The notes: a model not told the origin generated them from the sequence alone. DNA of 64,000 nucleotides from Methylococcales bacterium (GCA_028712795.1 JAQTPT010000009.1:25183-89182), one strand, 5' to 3'. Counted from the stretch's first letter, positions 1 through 9,167 are shown. Numbers and translations: made by a program.

Positions 1-34
1 GACTCCTCTATTTACCATCTAAAGAAATTCGAAA

Positions 35-1945
35 ATGCCCTTATTACGTTTAACGAACATCTCCATCGCTTATGGAACTCACGCTTTATTAAAAAATGCC
101 GATTTTCAGCTGGATGCAGGTGAAAGAGTTGGCTTGTTAGGCCGTAATGGCGAAGGCAAATCAACTTTGATGAAAATTATCGCTGGAAATGTGCTTCCCG
201 ATCACGGTGATATTTGGCGGCAACCTGAATTAAGACTCGCATGGCTGGAGCAATCACCCGACTTACCAGAGGAAGCAACTATTTATGACGCCGTTGCGGG
301 GGGCCTGGGTGAACTGGGGGAATGGATCACCCGTTACCATGCGCTGACGTTATCCATGGATTATGATGATGACAAGGCGTTAAACGAGCTGGGTGATTTG
401 CAGCATCAGTTGGAAGCGCATAATGGCTGGCACTTTCAACAACGGGTTGAAACAACATTAACCAAGCTTGATTTACCGGGCGAATTAAAAATCAGTGGCT
501 TATCGGGCGGCTGGAAGCGGAGAGTTGCGCTGGCAAGAGCCCTGGTCATAGAACCGGAAGTGCTACTGCTGGACGAACCCACCAACCATCTGGATTTTGA
601 GAGTATCACCTGGCTGGAAGAACAGCTGCTTAACTTTCAGGGCGCGGTGTTATTTGTCACCCACGACCGGGCATTTTTGCAAAAACTGGCGACCCGGATT
701 GTTGACTTGGATCGCGGCAATCTGGTGTCCTGGGCAGGCAATTATGACGATTATTTGACCCGTAAAGCCGCCGCACTTGAAGACGAAGCAAACCAAAATG
801 CGGAGTTTGATAAGAAACTGGCAGATGAAGAAGTATGGATCAGGCAGGGCGTCAAAGCACGGCGCACACGTAATGAAGGGCGTGTAAGAGCCTTGGAAAA
901 ACTGCGTAATGAACGCGCCCAACGGCGGCTCCAGCAAGGCACAGCCAGGTTGGCTCTGGAAAAAGGCGACGCGTCTGGTAAAAAAGTCATTGAAGTTGAT
1001 GATATTTGTTTTGGCTATGGCGACAGGCAAATTATCAACCATTTTTCAACACTGATTCAACGCGGTGACAAAATTGGCTTGATTGGCGCCAACGGCGCAG
1101 GCAAATCAACCTTGTTGAAGTTATTGCTAAAGCAGTTGGAGCCGGCCATCGGCACGGTAGAGCAGGGCACAAAGCTGGAAATCGCCTACTTTGACCAATT
1201 GCGTGACCAGCTCGACCCTAATACAACCGTTGCCGACACCGTTGCGGATGGCAATGATTTTGTCGAAATAGCGGGCAACAAACGCCATGTAATGTCTTAC
1301 TTAGGTGATTTTTTGTTTGCGCCGACAAGAGCGCGTTCGCCGGTAAAAAGCTTGTCGGGCGGCGAAAAAAATCGCCTGTTATTGGCGCGATTATTTACCA
1401 AACCGGCAAACCTTATCGTAATGGACGAGCCGACCAATGATCTGGATTTGGAAACCCTGGAATTACTGGAAGAAAAACTGGTGAATTACGACGGCACTTT
1501 ATTACTGGTAAGCCATGACCGGGCTTTTCTTGATAATGTAGTGACCAGCGTATTTGTTCTTGATGGTTCAGGCAATGTCGATGAGTTTGTTGGCGGTTAT
1601 ACGGATTGGATGGGATATGTCACACAAGCAAAACAGGACAAACCCACTGTCGCGCTAAAAAAGAAGGAAGATGTGGTAGGCCAAGAAAAACCAGCCGCCG
1701 CTAAAAAGAAAAAATTAAGCTTTAAAGACCAGCAAGAACTCAATAAATTGCCGGAAATGATTGATGAGCTGGAAGCCAAGCAAGTGGAGCTAACCCAGCA
1801 AATCAGCTCATCCGCTTTTTATAAAAAAGATCCATTGGCTATTGCCAAGACCCTGGATGAATTGAAAGCAATACAAGCCAAACTTGAACAAGTCTATGCG
1901 CGTTGGAATGAGCTGGAAGCACTGACTGAAGAAGGCGTCAGTTAA
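35..1945 (+). CDS. uup: ABC-F ATPase Uup
   Basis: Cytoplasmic ABC-F protein with two ATPase domains in one chain and no membrane segments. Members act on ribosomes or nucleic acid rather than in transport; E. coli Uup lowers precise transposon excision. At 636 residues it matches the length of E. coli Uup. The first Walker A is GRNGEGKST (residues 36-44), followed by the signature LSGGW; the second domain has GANGAGKST and LSGGEKN, and both Walker B motifs read DEPTN. The linker is Lys/Arg-rich, and the C-terminal 80 residues form a charged helical tail like the DNA-binding coiled coil of Uup. It is the only clear housekeeping protein in the window and argues for a chromosomal location. YheS and EttA are alternatives but fit less well in the tail. 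Confidence 0.93.
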   Translation: MPLLRLTNISIAYGTHALLKNADFQLDAGERVGLLGRNGEGKSTLMKIIAGNVLPDHGDIWRQPELRLAWLEQSPDLPEEATIYDAVAGGLGELGEWITRYHALTLSMDYDDDKALNELGDLQHQLEAHNGWHFQQRVETTLTKLDLPGELKISGLSGGWKRRVALARALVIEPEVLLLDEPTNHLDFESITWLEEQLLNFQGAVLFVTHDRAFLQKLATRIVDLDRGNLVSWAGNYDDYLTRKAAALEDEANQNAEFDKKLADEEVWIRQGVKARRTRNEGRVRALEKLRNERAQRRLQQGTARLALEKGDASGKKVIEVDDICFGYGDRQIINHFSTLIQRGDKIGLIGANGAGKSTLLKLLLKQLEPAIGTVEQGTKLEIAYFDQLRDQLDPNTTVADTVADGNDFVEIAGNKRHVMSYLGDFLFAPTRARSPVKSLSGGEKNRLLLARLFTKPANLIVMDEPTNDLDLETLELLEEKLVNYDGTLLLVSHDRAFLDNVVTSVFVLDGSGNVDEFVGGYTDWMGYVTQAKQDKPTVALKKKEDVVGQEKPAAAKKKKLSFKDQQELNKLPEMIDELEAKQVELTQQISSSAFYKKDPLAIAKTLDELKAIQAKLEQVYARWNELEALTEEGVS

Positions 1946-2015
1946 AAGTCATTGCATCATGATTCAATCTGTATTATTCTTCTCGATTCTCATGCGTTGT
2001 GTGGGATGATAAGCA

Positions 2016-2103
2016 GGAGAGATGGCCGAGTGGTCGAAGGCGCACGCCTGGAAAGTGTGTATACGGCAACGTATCGAGGGTTCGAACCCCTCTCTCTCCG
2101 CCA
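2016..2103 (+). tRNA. tRNA-Ser (GGA)
   Basis: An 88-nt gene with encoded CCA. The acceptor stem GGAGAGA pairs with TCTCTCC, a long variable arm is present as expected for a class II tRNA, and the T loop is GGTTCGAACCC. The anticodon loop CTGGAAA gives anticodon GGA. Confidence 0.96.
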
Positions 2104-2113
2104 ATAATTATTC

Positions 2114-2189
2114 GGGGTGTTAGCTCAGTTGGTAGAGCAGTGGACTCTTAATCCATCGGTCGCGGGTTCGAATCCCTCACACCCCACCA
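2114..2189 (+). tRNA. tRNA-Lys (CTT)
   Basis: A 76-nt gene with encoded CCA, 10 nt after tRNA-Ser and probably co-transcribed with it. The acceptor stem GGGGTGT pairs with ACACCCC. The loop CTCTTAA gives anticodon CTT. It is the last chromosomal feature before the plasmid-like DNA, so its 3' end is a candidate integration site, but no second copy of that end was found in the window. Confidence 0.95.
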
Positions 2190-2497
2190 ATAAAATCAAG
2201 CATTGTAGCGTTTTTTCGTTTCAAGGCTTTTTATTTGCGGTGCCTTTTGCGGTGCTTCTGTAAAAAATAATCAGCGTTTGATATTTTATTCATTGCTTCT
2301 GAAAAATTCGCACCTTGCCCTCTTTGATCCGCATTTAAAACAGCATGGCATAATTTCATATTTCTTTAGCTCGTCTAATATAAAAAAAGCTGATTATCAT
2401 CTACTATTTCTGCAGCAAATTCATCACCAAGAATTTCAAGCCTTTCTTGCTCTAAAATTGCCATCGCGTCTTTTAATCTTTTTATTTGTGGGATTTT
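2190..2497. other. AT-rich left edge of the integrated element
   Basis: No intact gene. On the minus strand, directly after and in frame with the alpA stop, a short open stretch of about 45 codons looks coding-like (Glu/Leu-rich) but lacks a good start. The near repeat TTTGCGGTGC occurs twice around 2235-2255, as often seen at the ends of tRNA-associated integrase genes, but no integrase could be read. Confidence 0.4.
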
Positions 2498-2668
2498 TCA
2501 CTCCGCACCATCCAAAAAATTATTAATCTGGTCTAGTCTCCACCGCATTGGCCGCTGAATTGCTGGCTTAACAAACTTTCCGGCCTTTCTCATTTTGTAA
2601 AACCAGTTGCGGCTAACCTTAAGCATTGCAACAACCTCATCCAGCTTTAGATATTTATGTTCTATCAT
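2498..2668 (-). CDS. alpA: AlpA-like excisionase/regulator
   Basis: Small DNA-binding protein of the AlpA/MerR-like helix-turn-helix type, used by prophages and integrative elements to control excision. From the chosen ATG the product is 56 residues. It has the family pattern of a helix-turn-helix (DEVVAMLKVSRNWFYKM) and a C-terminal segment with the arginine and tryptophan expected in the wing (PMRWRLDQI). A start 24 codons further upstream is open, but this ATG has AAAGG about 10 nt upstream and begins where AlpA proteins normally begin. It lies at the tRNA-proximal edge of the element. No integrase accompanies it, so excision is probably no longer autonomous. Confidence 0.7.
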   Translation of the reverse strand: MIEHKYLKLDEVVAMLKVSRNWFYKMRKAGKFVKPAIQRPMRWRLDQINNFLDGAE

Positions 2669-2795
2669 TTTGTCATAACCTTTTGTTATTAATATGTTCA
2701 CATAATTTTTTTGCTTCTTCAATGACAGCATGTTCAGCATAGTAATAATTCTTTTTTGTGGTTTTTTGCTTTTTTCATAATTACCTCAAAAGTGC

Positions 2796-2963
2796 TTAAT
2801 TAAGTGGATTGTCGACCTTGCCATCCGAATTCAGCATACTTTCGATGGTTTTTAAACCGGCGAGAGCCGCCAAAATTTCCGGGCCAAGATCACGTTCCAG
2901 TTTGATTGTGGCGCGTGCTTTTACAGAGCTAATTGATTTGTTTTGATGATGTAGTTTTGGCAT
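2796..2963 (-). pseudogene. truncated second copy of trbB (5' end only)
   Basis: The 55 codons correspond to the N-terminus of the full trbB at 14542-15522, with shared segments such as ERDLGPEI and MLNSDG. After about 50 codons the similarity ends and a stop follows, so neither the ATPase core nor the P-loop is present. The DNA upstream also resembles the region upstream of the intact trbB. This is a degenerate duplicate that cannot encode a working conjugation ATPase. Confidence 0.85.
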
Positions 2964-2990
2964 AGATTAATTGCATCGATAAAATAATTC

Positions 2991-3015
2991 GATGCGATAT
3001 TATACTATATATCGA
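2991..3015 (-). promoter_or_regulatory. conserved upstream element of the trbB copy
   Basis: On the minus strand the element reads approximately TCGATATATAGTATAATAT followed by CGCATC. An almost identical element lies upstream of the intact trbB (15550-15575). It survives although the gene behind it is truncated. Promoter or TrbA-type operator function is inferred from position and conservation only. Confidence 0.5.
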
Positions 3016-3108
3016 ATGTAAAATATCATTATATTAATATAATGATATTATTTTATGAACAAAATGAATATTATTTTTCTCATTTATTGATTTGTAGTTT
3101 TCGTGGAT

Positions 3109-3485
3109 TTATTTCGTTACTGCTTTTTGTTTCTTCAGTTTTTCCATGGCCTCCTTTGTCCATGGTCAGGTGATGAAGGTTTGATGTGACGGCAGTATTA
3201 AAGATACGCGCTCATAGCTTTCTGCTATTCCTCTGAGCTTGCCACCCGTTAAGGCCTCTAATAATTTACTGCCCAAGTCTGTTTCTTCGAGAGACTCGGC
3301 TAAAGGCTTATCCAGCGCATCTGCAATCCGTTCCATAATCCGTAAAAATGGATTACCTTTTCCGTTGGATAAATCAGAAATAAATGATATAGATACCACT
3401 GACATTTTCGAGAGTTGTTCTCTCGTGTCCCCCCATTCTCGTCAACTATTCGAAGGATATTGGTAAAGAATATGTGGTTATACAT
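3109..3485 (-). pseudogene. decayed second copy of trbA-like regulator
   Basis: Matches the intact 126-residue regulator at 16434-16814 from its first residues (MYNHIFFTNILR) to its Lys-rich end. Two lesions are visible. One extra G in a run of six at about 3431-3436 shifts the frame after codon 20. An in-frame TGA replaces the codon in the conserved segment where the intact copy reads ARQW. The remainder is well preserved, so decay is fairly recent. It lies directly upstream of the trbB fragment, reproducing the trbA-trbB order of the intact region. Confidence 0.85.
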
Positions 3486-3507
3486 TAGCAATTTATTGAC
3501 CGATAAA

Positions 3508-3520
3508 TTAAGCAGCTAAA
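3508..3520. promoter_or_regulatory. KorB operator-like site, left copy
   Basis: TTAAGCAGCTAAA matches the IncP KorB operator pattern TTTAGCNGCTAAA at all but one position. The equivalent site occurs upstream of the intact trbA at 16837. Confidence 0.55.
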
Positions 3521-3830
3521 TTTTTTGGTGATTTTTTCCTGGCATTTGATGGATTGTATGAATTGAATGTACGATACTGGACCTTAAAATTGATAATCTT
3601 TATATCGAATACAAATTAACCATCATTGCCCTATTATAAACTGGAGAAAGTGACGATCTTCACGCCAATCTATAAGCGATAGGCATTCGATGACCGATCA
3701 TTCCTAACCGAATAATTAATCCATAGCCAACGAATTGTTGCGCTGCTGTTATACAATTGTTTAGTTTAAATCAAAGGTGATAGGGTTGACGGAGGTAAGT
3801 ATTACGAATTCTCTTACCACCCAGTTGCTC
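3521..3830. other. intergenic remnant of a trfA upstream region
   Basis: No gene. Up to about 3710 this DNA aligns loosely with the region between trbA and trfA (16850-17160): both contain ACGATACT and a segment of the type GCATTCRATGACYGAT followed by GGAATAA or CGAATAA. No trfA follows, and the similarity stops before the end of the trbP gene. Confidence 0.55.
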
Positions 3831-4523
3831 TTAGACATAGATAAGTTTCGTTGATAACCAAAGAAGGGTTAAATGCAGTGGGTAGAAATAATAAAATAGC
3901 CACTGATAACGGGGCACCGGAATAGTGACGGCGGTGCTGGTGATCAAAATGGGTAGGGCGGCGAAAGCCCAATAATTGCCGTTAATAATACGGAGTAATA
4001 GCAAGGCTAGCAGGGCTATTATCAAGGGTTCGATTCGCGGCGATTTGCAGTACCACCAGAGTGCGATCCCAAACGCTAAAACAAGCCACCAGAACTCTAC
4101 TGAGGAACCGCCTACAATAAATACAGCGCCAGCGATGAGATAGCCACTGATCGTCTGTTGCTCAAGGAAATAAATAGTGGCCGTCATCGCCAATAAAGCA
4201 AATAGAATGTTCAGCGGCCACCAGCCTGCTAACAAGCCGCCCAAGGCGATGAATGGCGGTGTTGCCAGGGTACCAAATAGTGCCAGGCGTTTCATGGTTC
4301 GGCTATGTGCGCCGCGCTTATATGCATCTGACCGAGCCAAATTATATGCCAGCACAAAAACGAAGAGTGGCATGGCTATGCGACCGGCGTTAAATAAGGT
4401 GTGCGATGCATCGTGTAGCAGATATTTATTGGTATGATCCGCTACCATAAGTAGTAGAGCCAGCCATTTAAGGGCTTCAAGTGTGCCATCCGATACTACT
4501 ACGCGAGGTAATTGCATAGTCAT
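3831..4523 (-). CDS. trbP: TraX/TrbP-type membrane acyltransferase
   Basis: Polytopic inner-membrane protein of the TraX family, 230 residues, with about eight hydrophobic segments. F TraX acetylates the pilin N-terminus; IncP TrbP is its relative at the end of the trb operon. The family signature is visible near the N-terminus: a membrane segment followed by DHTN, then the GRIAMPLFVF stretch. It starts directly after the trbN stop, so the two are probably translationally coupled. It is the last gene of the trb operon. The exact reaction here is inferred from family and position. Confidence 0.85.
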   Translation of the reverse strand: MTMQLPRVVVSDGTLEALKWLALLLMVADHTNKYLLHDASHTLFNAGRIAMPLFVFVLAYNLARSDAYKRGAHSRTMKRLALFGTLATPPFIALGGLLAGWWPLNILFALLAMTATIYFLEQQTISGYLIAGAVFIVGGSSVEFWWLVLAFGIALWWYCKSPRIEPLIIALLALLLLRIINGNYWAFAALPILITSTAVTIPVPRYQWLFYYFYPLHLTLLWLSTKLIYV

Positions 4524-5093
4524 TTACTGCTGGCTGCTAACGACGATACTACGTGGAACATAGGCTGTTTTTATTGCCTGTACTACGTGGATTGCTTGAC
4601 TGGCCTGTTTAACTTCTTCGGGCTTTGTCGTGTAGGCATTGATCGTCGCACTATGGGACGGCATGAATTTATCTAACCAGTTAGCCCATCGGTTAGCTTT
4701 TACCATCAGATCAGACCGGTATAGCTGATTGTAGTAAGGTGTCCGGGAGTGATAATTTGCTGCCCGTGTCCATATATCGCCTTGGTCTCTGGTCAAATGC
4801 CCATGAATGCGCCATGCGGCCAGCTCATAGGCATAACAACCGCCGCTGGCTACATCCTCAGGTGAAATGCCGTACCTCCCGAGTGTTTTGAGGTAATCGG
4901 TATTAAATTGCATGGCGCCAACGTCGTGGGTTCCGTTGGTATTTTTCACCCAAACACCGGGCTTGCCATTTTCTTTTTCGGCTATCGCAAGCAGAATGTT
5001 CGCTGGAACTGCAAATTTTTCAGCGGCGGTGATCGAGCAAACAATCCGCTCCTGTTGATGGTGTGACGGTGGTAAATCAGGCATTGCCGCCAT
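4524..5093 (-). CDS. trbN: TrbN/VirB1-type lytic transglycosylase
   Basis: Muramidase that locally opens peptidoglycan for assembly of the conjugation channel. The 189-residue product has a lysozyme-like fold signature: ILLAIAEKENGKPG with the likely catalytic Glu at residue 39, then DVGAMQFN and, further on, the AANYHSRTP segment typical of VirB1/TrbN. A clear N-terminal signal peptide is not obvious. A GGAGG ribosome-binding site lies just upstream of the ATG. It sits between trbL and trbP; trbM, present here in RK2, is missing and the 143-bp gap holds no gene. Confidence 0.87.
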   Translation of the reverse strand: MAAMPDLPPSHHQQERIVCSITAAEKFAVPANILLAIAEKENGKPGVWVKNTNGTHDVGAMQFNTDYLKTLGRYGISPEDVASGGCYAYELAAWRIHGHLTRDQGDIWTRAANYHSRTPYYNQLYRSDLMVKANRWANWLDKFMPSHSATINAYTTKPEEVKQASQAIHVVQAIKTAYVPRSIVVSSQQ

Positions 5094-5236
5094 GTTGCCT
5101 CCTTATTCCAAGATTCGATAAACTAATGGTTTTCTCAAGTGCCCAATTTTTTGATAGGGTTTTCCGGGAAATTTTGTTGCTTTTTTCGTTTTTTCATGGA
5201 TACATCTTTTAGATGTCCTGGTTTTTTACGTTTCTG

Positions 5237-6661
5237 CTAGCCATCACGGAATGCGGCGATTTCATCCGCCCTTGAGTCCCCGGTACCAGTTGTTTCACCA
5301 GACAGGCTATTGTTATCGAATGTTGGGCTTGAGGCTTTGTTAGTGTGCGCTTGCGTTTCTGTCGACTGATTGATGGCTGAGGCGACTTGCCCACCAACGG
5401 TTTGATTGATCCGTGATTGGATTTTTTCACTCAAAACCTGTTTGATTCCTGATGCTAGGTGTGCGGCCGTACTGCTGGATTGTCTGCCCTGGTTTGTCGT
5501 ACCTGATGAGCTACTGGATACATTATTACTTGCCAAGCTATCCCCCATTGCCGCTGCAAGCGGGCTTGATGTTGATGCGGACGATGAGGGGCTAGCGGTA
5601 TTACTATCTAATGCGCCACTGACTATACCGCTCATCCTCGAAACAAGATCAGAGGCGCTTGATGAGTTTTGTGAGGCCTGTTTAGCTGCTGCCATAACAG
5701 CCTGAGCGCCACCCGCCATATTTGTGGCACCGGCGACAGCCGTACTGCCAGCCATTGCAGCGGCAGCCCCTGCTACCCCGGCAGCGGCTATTGCTGAACC
5801 CGCGCCAAACCCGCCACCCAGCGCATGGGTTCCCCCGCCTTGGGCAATATGCCCGATCATCGGCGGAATTTTGTTAACGAGCACCAGTAGAACAACCGCA
5901 GCCACCAACATCGCAGCCATGTCGTTCAGGTTCATGTTGGCATCCATCTGGGCGTAATAGGCATTGATAAACTGTTGTCCAATGCCCACCAGCAGAACCA
6001 TCGTCATCAGTTGGACGCCAATATTGAGGACAGTTTTGAAGTAGCTGATTGCCATATCCGAAGTCCATCGGCAGCCACCAAAACCCAGGTAAAAAACTCC
6101 TGCATACGCGAGTATCCAGGATGATACTAGCAGAATAAGCATGTTTGCTGCGATCAATGCAAGAATGGTGATAACTATGATGGCCATGATGATTCCGGCG
6201 GTGCTCATAACCGGGCTCGCGATTGATGATTGTTGCACTACTGTATTAAATATTTTAAAGCCAACATCGACAATGCCAGACGGGGTGGTTCCGCTGATTC
6301 CCGATGCTGTATCTCCGAGCATCTGCATTGAGTCTATTACGTCGATTGCCATTGCCGGACCGTTGGTAAGCAGCCACCAGAAAAACCCGGTGAAGACAAT
6401 AAAACGGATGAATTCACCATAAAATTCCGTAAGGTCGGCTTTTCGAAACAATAACATGCCGTGAGTCCACACCATAGAAATCAGGGCGAGAACCCAGAAC
6501 AACCAGGATGCTCTGGCTGTTAGGGTTGAAGCCCAACCAGAGGCGGTGGTTTGAAATTGGTTTTGTACATTGTCAAGGATGCCTTGGCCATTGATTGCCG
6601 CAAAAGCTTCAGGCGTTTGAATAATTAGGCAAACAACAAGTAATGTGATGATTTTTTTCAC
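5237..6661 (-). CDS. trbL: TrbL (VirB6-like inner-membrane channel protein)
   Basis: Polytopic inner-membrane component of the P-type conjugation channel, 474 residues. It has a signal-like N-terminus (residues 1-22, ending AFA), then five to six hydrophobic segments between about 45 and 265, followed by a Gly/Ala-rich segment and a long Ser/Thr-rich low-complexity tail (about 330-474). This architecture is standard for TrbL. It follows trbK by 20 bp within the operon. The low-complexity tail is expected in the family and is not a sign of decay. Confidence 0.9.
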   Translation of the reverse strand: MKKIITLLVVCLIIQTPEAFAAINGQGILDNVQNQFQTTASGWASTLTARASWLFWVLALISMVWTHGMLLFRKADLTEFYGEFIRFIVFTGFFWWLLTNGPAMAIDVIDSMQMLGDTASGISGTTPSGIVDVGFKIFNTVVQQSSIASPVMSTAGIIMAIIVITILALIAANMLILLVSSWILAYAGVFYLGFGGCRWTSDMAISYFKTVLNIGVQLMTMVLLVGIGQQFINAYYAQMDANMNLNDMAAMLVAAVVLLVLVNKIPPMIGHIAQGGGTHALGGGFGAGSAIAAAGVAGAAAAMAGSTAVAGATNMAGGAQAVMAAAKQASQNSSSASDLVSRMSGIVSGALDSNTASPSSSASTSSPLAAAMGDSLASNNVSSSSSGTTNQGRQSSSTAAHLASGIKQVLSEKIQSRINQTVGGQVASAINQSTETQAHTNKASSPTFDNNSLSGETTGTGDSRADEIAAFRDG

Positions 6662-6681
6662 TGTGTTTTCCTATGGCGTCG

Positions 6682-6951
6682 TCAAAAAACCCAGGGCTTA
6701 TGTTTAGTTGGCTTAACTGTTGTGTTGCGGCGAGCACAGTTATCGGCCAGTGTTTGCTGAATATGCTTATCTTTAATAGATTTCATATATTCAAACTTGC
6801 AATTCGCATCATTGACTTCCGGTACGGCATTCGGTTGTGCAGGTGGATTTGCTGCATTTTCCATATTAACCGTGTTTTTCGGTGGTTCTGGTATTTCCTG
6901 AGTACAAGCAGTTAAAGATGCAAGAAATGCGAATATCATGTATTTTTTCAT
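6682..6951 (-). CDS. trbK: TrbK/EexN-like entry-exclusion lipoprotein
   Basis: Small lipoprotein of 89 residues with a signal peptide ending in the lipobox LTAC (Cys16). The mature part contains two more cysteines in a pattern seen in EexN/TrbK entry-exclusion proteins (NCKFEYM, then DNCARRN). Such proteins stop recipients that already hold the plasmid from accepting another copy. Position between trbJ and trbL is that of trbK in IncP plasmids. Sequence in this family is poorly conserved, so the name rests largely on position plus lipobox. Confidence 0.78.
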   Translation of the reverse strand: MKKYMIFAFLASLTACTQEIPEPPKNTVNMENAANPPAQPNAVPEVNDANCKFEYMKSIKDKHIQQTLADNCARRNTTVKPTKHKPWVF

Positions 6952-6963
6952 TATAGACCTCTA

Positions 6964-7755
6964 TTAATATTGCCAATTACTATGTGTGACAGGTGTTAAT
7001 GTATCCTTGCGCCAACTTTGGTCAGCGGCGGCTTGTTGTGCCTCACGATCTGCGATGACTTGATTGCGCGTGGCCTCTGCGGTTTGTTGGGCTATCAGTA
7101 GAGCCCTTAACTGCAATAGCTGGTTCGCCTGATTGCTGGCAAGCTGATTGGCATAACCAATGGCTTGCATCTGTCCTGATGCGGTTTGTGCGTTTGCTTG
7201 CAGCCTTTGCAGCGTCGCCGCGTCGGTTTGCAAGGCGGTTTGTTGGCTGTCGATGGCTTGTATTTCTGCTGCATTCGCTTTTTGCTGCGCTTGTGATCCC
7301 AGTTTAAGCGTGTTGTTCAGATTGGCTAACGCGCCGGGGGTACACGCAATACTATTGAAACAGGCAGAATTCGCATAGTGGTTTAGATTTTGGTAGTGAT
7401 TCACATAATTGGCTAGCGAACCAAATTGGCTCTGGAAGCCTGACAAGGTATTGAGGGTGTTGGTCAATCCGGATATGGTTTGCGATGCGTTAGCCCAAGT
7501 AAATGAGCTTGGCGCAGCGGTATTTTGCATCATATTTGAGTATTGCTGCAATTGCGTAGAATACTGCGACAGCTGTGTGGAGTATTGCTGTACCTGCTTA
7601 AGCGTCTGCGCAATTTCTTCTGTTGCCGACAACACATTTTGCGATAGATTGGACCCATCAATAACGGGGATTCCGGCAAAGGATGGCGTCGGTGTCGTTA
7701 TGCTGACTAAGAGAGCAATAACCACTTTAGTCACTGACAATTTTAGCTTTTTCAA
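6964..7755 (-). CDS. trbJ: TrbJ (VirB5-like pilus-associated protein)
   Basis: Periplasmic protein of 263 residues with a signal peptide (cleavage near SFAGIP). The mature part is mainly helical, Gln/Ala-rich coiled coil with heptads such as QQYSTQLSQYSTQLQQY, as expected for TrbJ/VirB5, which sits at the pilus tip or base. Two cysteines (ACFNSIAC) may form a disulfide. It lies between trbI and trbK with short gaps and belongs to the same operon. Confidence 0.87.
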   Translation of the reverse strand: MKKLKLSVTKVVIALLVSITTPTPSFAGIPVIDGSNLSQNVLSATEEIAQTLKQVQQYSTQLSQYSTQLQQYSNMMQNTAAPSSFTWANASQTISGLTNTLNTLSGFQSQFGSLANYVNHYQNLNHYANSACFNSIACTPGALANLNNTLKLGSQAQQKANAAEIQAIDSQQTALQTDAATLQRLQANAQTASGQMQAIGYANQLASNQANQLLQLRALLIAQQTAEATRNQVIADREAQQAAADQSWRKDTLTPVTHSNWQY

Positions 7756-7766
7756 TTTATTCTCCT

Positions 7767-9164
7767 TTAATAATCAAATGCTTCGTAAGGTTTGCTGAGC
7801 GTTAAATCTTTGGTCACCAGGATGTTAAACCGATAACCCGGTCTAATTTCCAGCGTGGGTGCAATATTCATATTTTTGGTAATCATTTGCACTGTCGCTT
7901 GCCCAAGTTGTTGGCCTAATGCACTGCTCAACGTGCTTTGTGCGTTGGGTGCAAACACGCTGCCGGTATTTTGGTTTTGTTGGCTATAAGCTACCCCTGC
8001 GGTGATGGCCGACATTAACAACGCGGAACCAAAGATGCGTACATAGTGGTTGTCTACTTGATCTTTGAAGCCTGCGAAGCCAGCGCCGTCAGCGCCTGGC
8101 ATGGCGCCGATGTCCATGGCTTTGCCATCGGGGAAGACAATACGTTGCCACGCAATCAATACCCGCGCTTGCCCGTAAGCGACTTCGCTGGAATAGGTGC
8201 CTACCAGGCGGGAGCCTTGTGGAAACAATTTGTATTTTCCTGTGGCGGTATCGAAAACATCCTGCGACGTTTGCGCCATTATCTGGCCTGGTAATTGTGA
8301 ATTGACCCCGGATATCAGCGTACCCGGTATGACAAAGCCAGCTCTTAATTCATACGGCGAATGGGGAGGTTCCGGTTTCGAGTCCAATCGCCAGCGATCG
8401 CCTTGTCCATTGTTGGCATACTGGTTGATGTTATTCTTTTCCTCTCCCGAGGCCACGGTTTTCATCAGGTGGGGTGCTTCCCCTGATCCGCCCATGCTAT
8501 TGATAATACCAGCCTCTTTTATCTGCGCGAGACGTTTTTTGTAGGCGGTTATCGGATCGGTTTCTGCCGGCTGATTGGCTGCAATCTGTTGTGCCAGCAG
8601 CGCTTGTTGTTCCGATAATTTATCGGATGCAACGGGTGCTGATCCCGGGCTACGTGGCGCTACTACGCTGACCGTCGTTTTCGATTTAACCGCCTCTTCA
8701 AATTGTTGCAACTTAACTTGCCGGATACGAGCCGCTAAATCCTCTTCGGGTGTGGGCGGCTGGTTCGGTTGATTGGCTTGGTTCGGCGGTAGTGGCGGCG
8801 CATCCAGGCTGGCTGGCCTGACCACGGTCAAGGCCGGTGCTTCTGAAGCCATCGGTAGCGGGGGTATTTCCAAAGGCTTCGTCGCTATCGGTATGATGCC
8901 GCTGAGGTAGTCGCCCGCTATTTCATGAGCGGCCATACTGGTGTTAACAACCTTCTCTTGCTCAGTTTTGTCACCGGCTCTGTTCTGTTTAGCGGCTCGA
9001 TCTGCCGCGACCAATACCATGATGACCAGGAAAGTGAGCGTGGCACCGCCGACCAGAAATAGGGGCAGGTTGTTGACGCGCCTGACACCGCTTTTTGCTG
9101 AGGCTTCGCCGGGTGACCTAGCTGGCGACATAACGTCTTCGTTTTCAATCTGTTGCTGCTGCAT
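7767..9164 (-). CDS. trbI: TrbI (VirB10-like channel scaffold)
   Basis: Energy-sensing scaffold that spans inner and outer membranes in type IV secretion. The 465-residue protein has a short cytoplasmic N-terminus, one membrane segment at about residues 32-54, a Pro-rich periplasmic stretch and coiled coil, and a C-terminal VirB10/TrbI beta-barrel domain. Typical elements are YELRAGFVIPGTLISGVNS, QGSRLVGTY and RPGYRFNILVTKD near the C-terminus. It follows trbH by 3 bp. Confidence 0.92.
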   Translation of the reverse strand: MQQQQIENEDVMSPARSPGEASAKSGVRRVNNLPLFLVGGATLTFLVIMVLVAADRAAKQNRAGDKTEQEKVVNTSMAAHEIAGDYLSGIIPIATKPLEIPPLPMASEAPALTVVRPASLDAPPLPPNQANQPNQPPTPEEDLAARIRQVKLQQFEEAVKSKTTVSVVAPRSPGSAPVASDKLSEQQALLAQQIAANQPAETDPITAYKKRLAQIKEAGIINSMGGSGEAPHLMKTVASGEEKNNINQYANNGQGDRWRLDSKPEPPHSPYELRAGFVIPGTLISGVNSQLPGQIMAQTSQDVFDTATGKYKLFPQGSRLVGTYSSEVAYGQARVLIAWQRIVFPDGKAMDIGAMPGADGAGFAGFKDQVDNHYVRIFGSALLMSAITAGVAYSQQNQNTGSVFAPNAQSTLSSALGQQLGQATVQMITKNMNIAPTLEIRPGYRFNILVTKDLTLSKPYEAFDY

Positions 9165-9167
9165 GCT

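Noticed and set aside
2114..2189. tRNA-Lys as attachment site with direct repeats
   Set aside because: No second copy of the tRNA 3' end was found in the window and no integrase is present, so I mention it only as a possibility.
2278..2526. 82-codon plus-strand frame near the tRNAs
   Set aside because: Hydrophobic AT-rich shadow overlapping the alpA end, with no ribosome-binding site or recognisable family.
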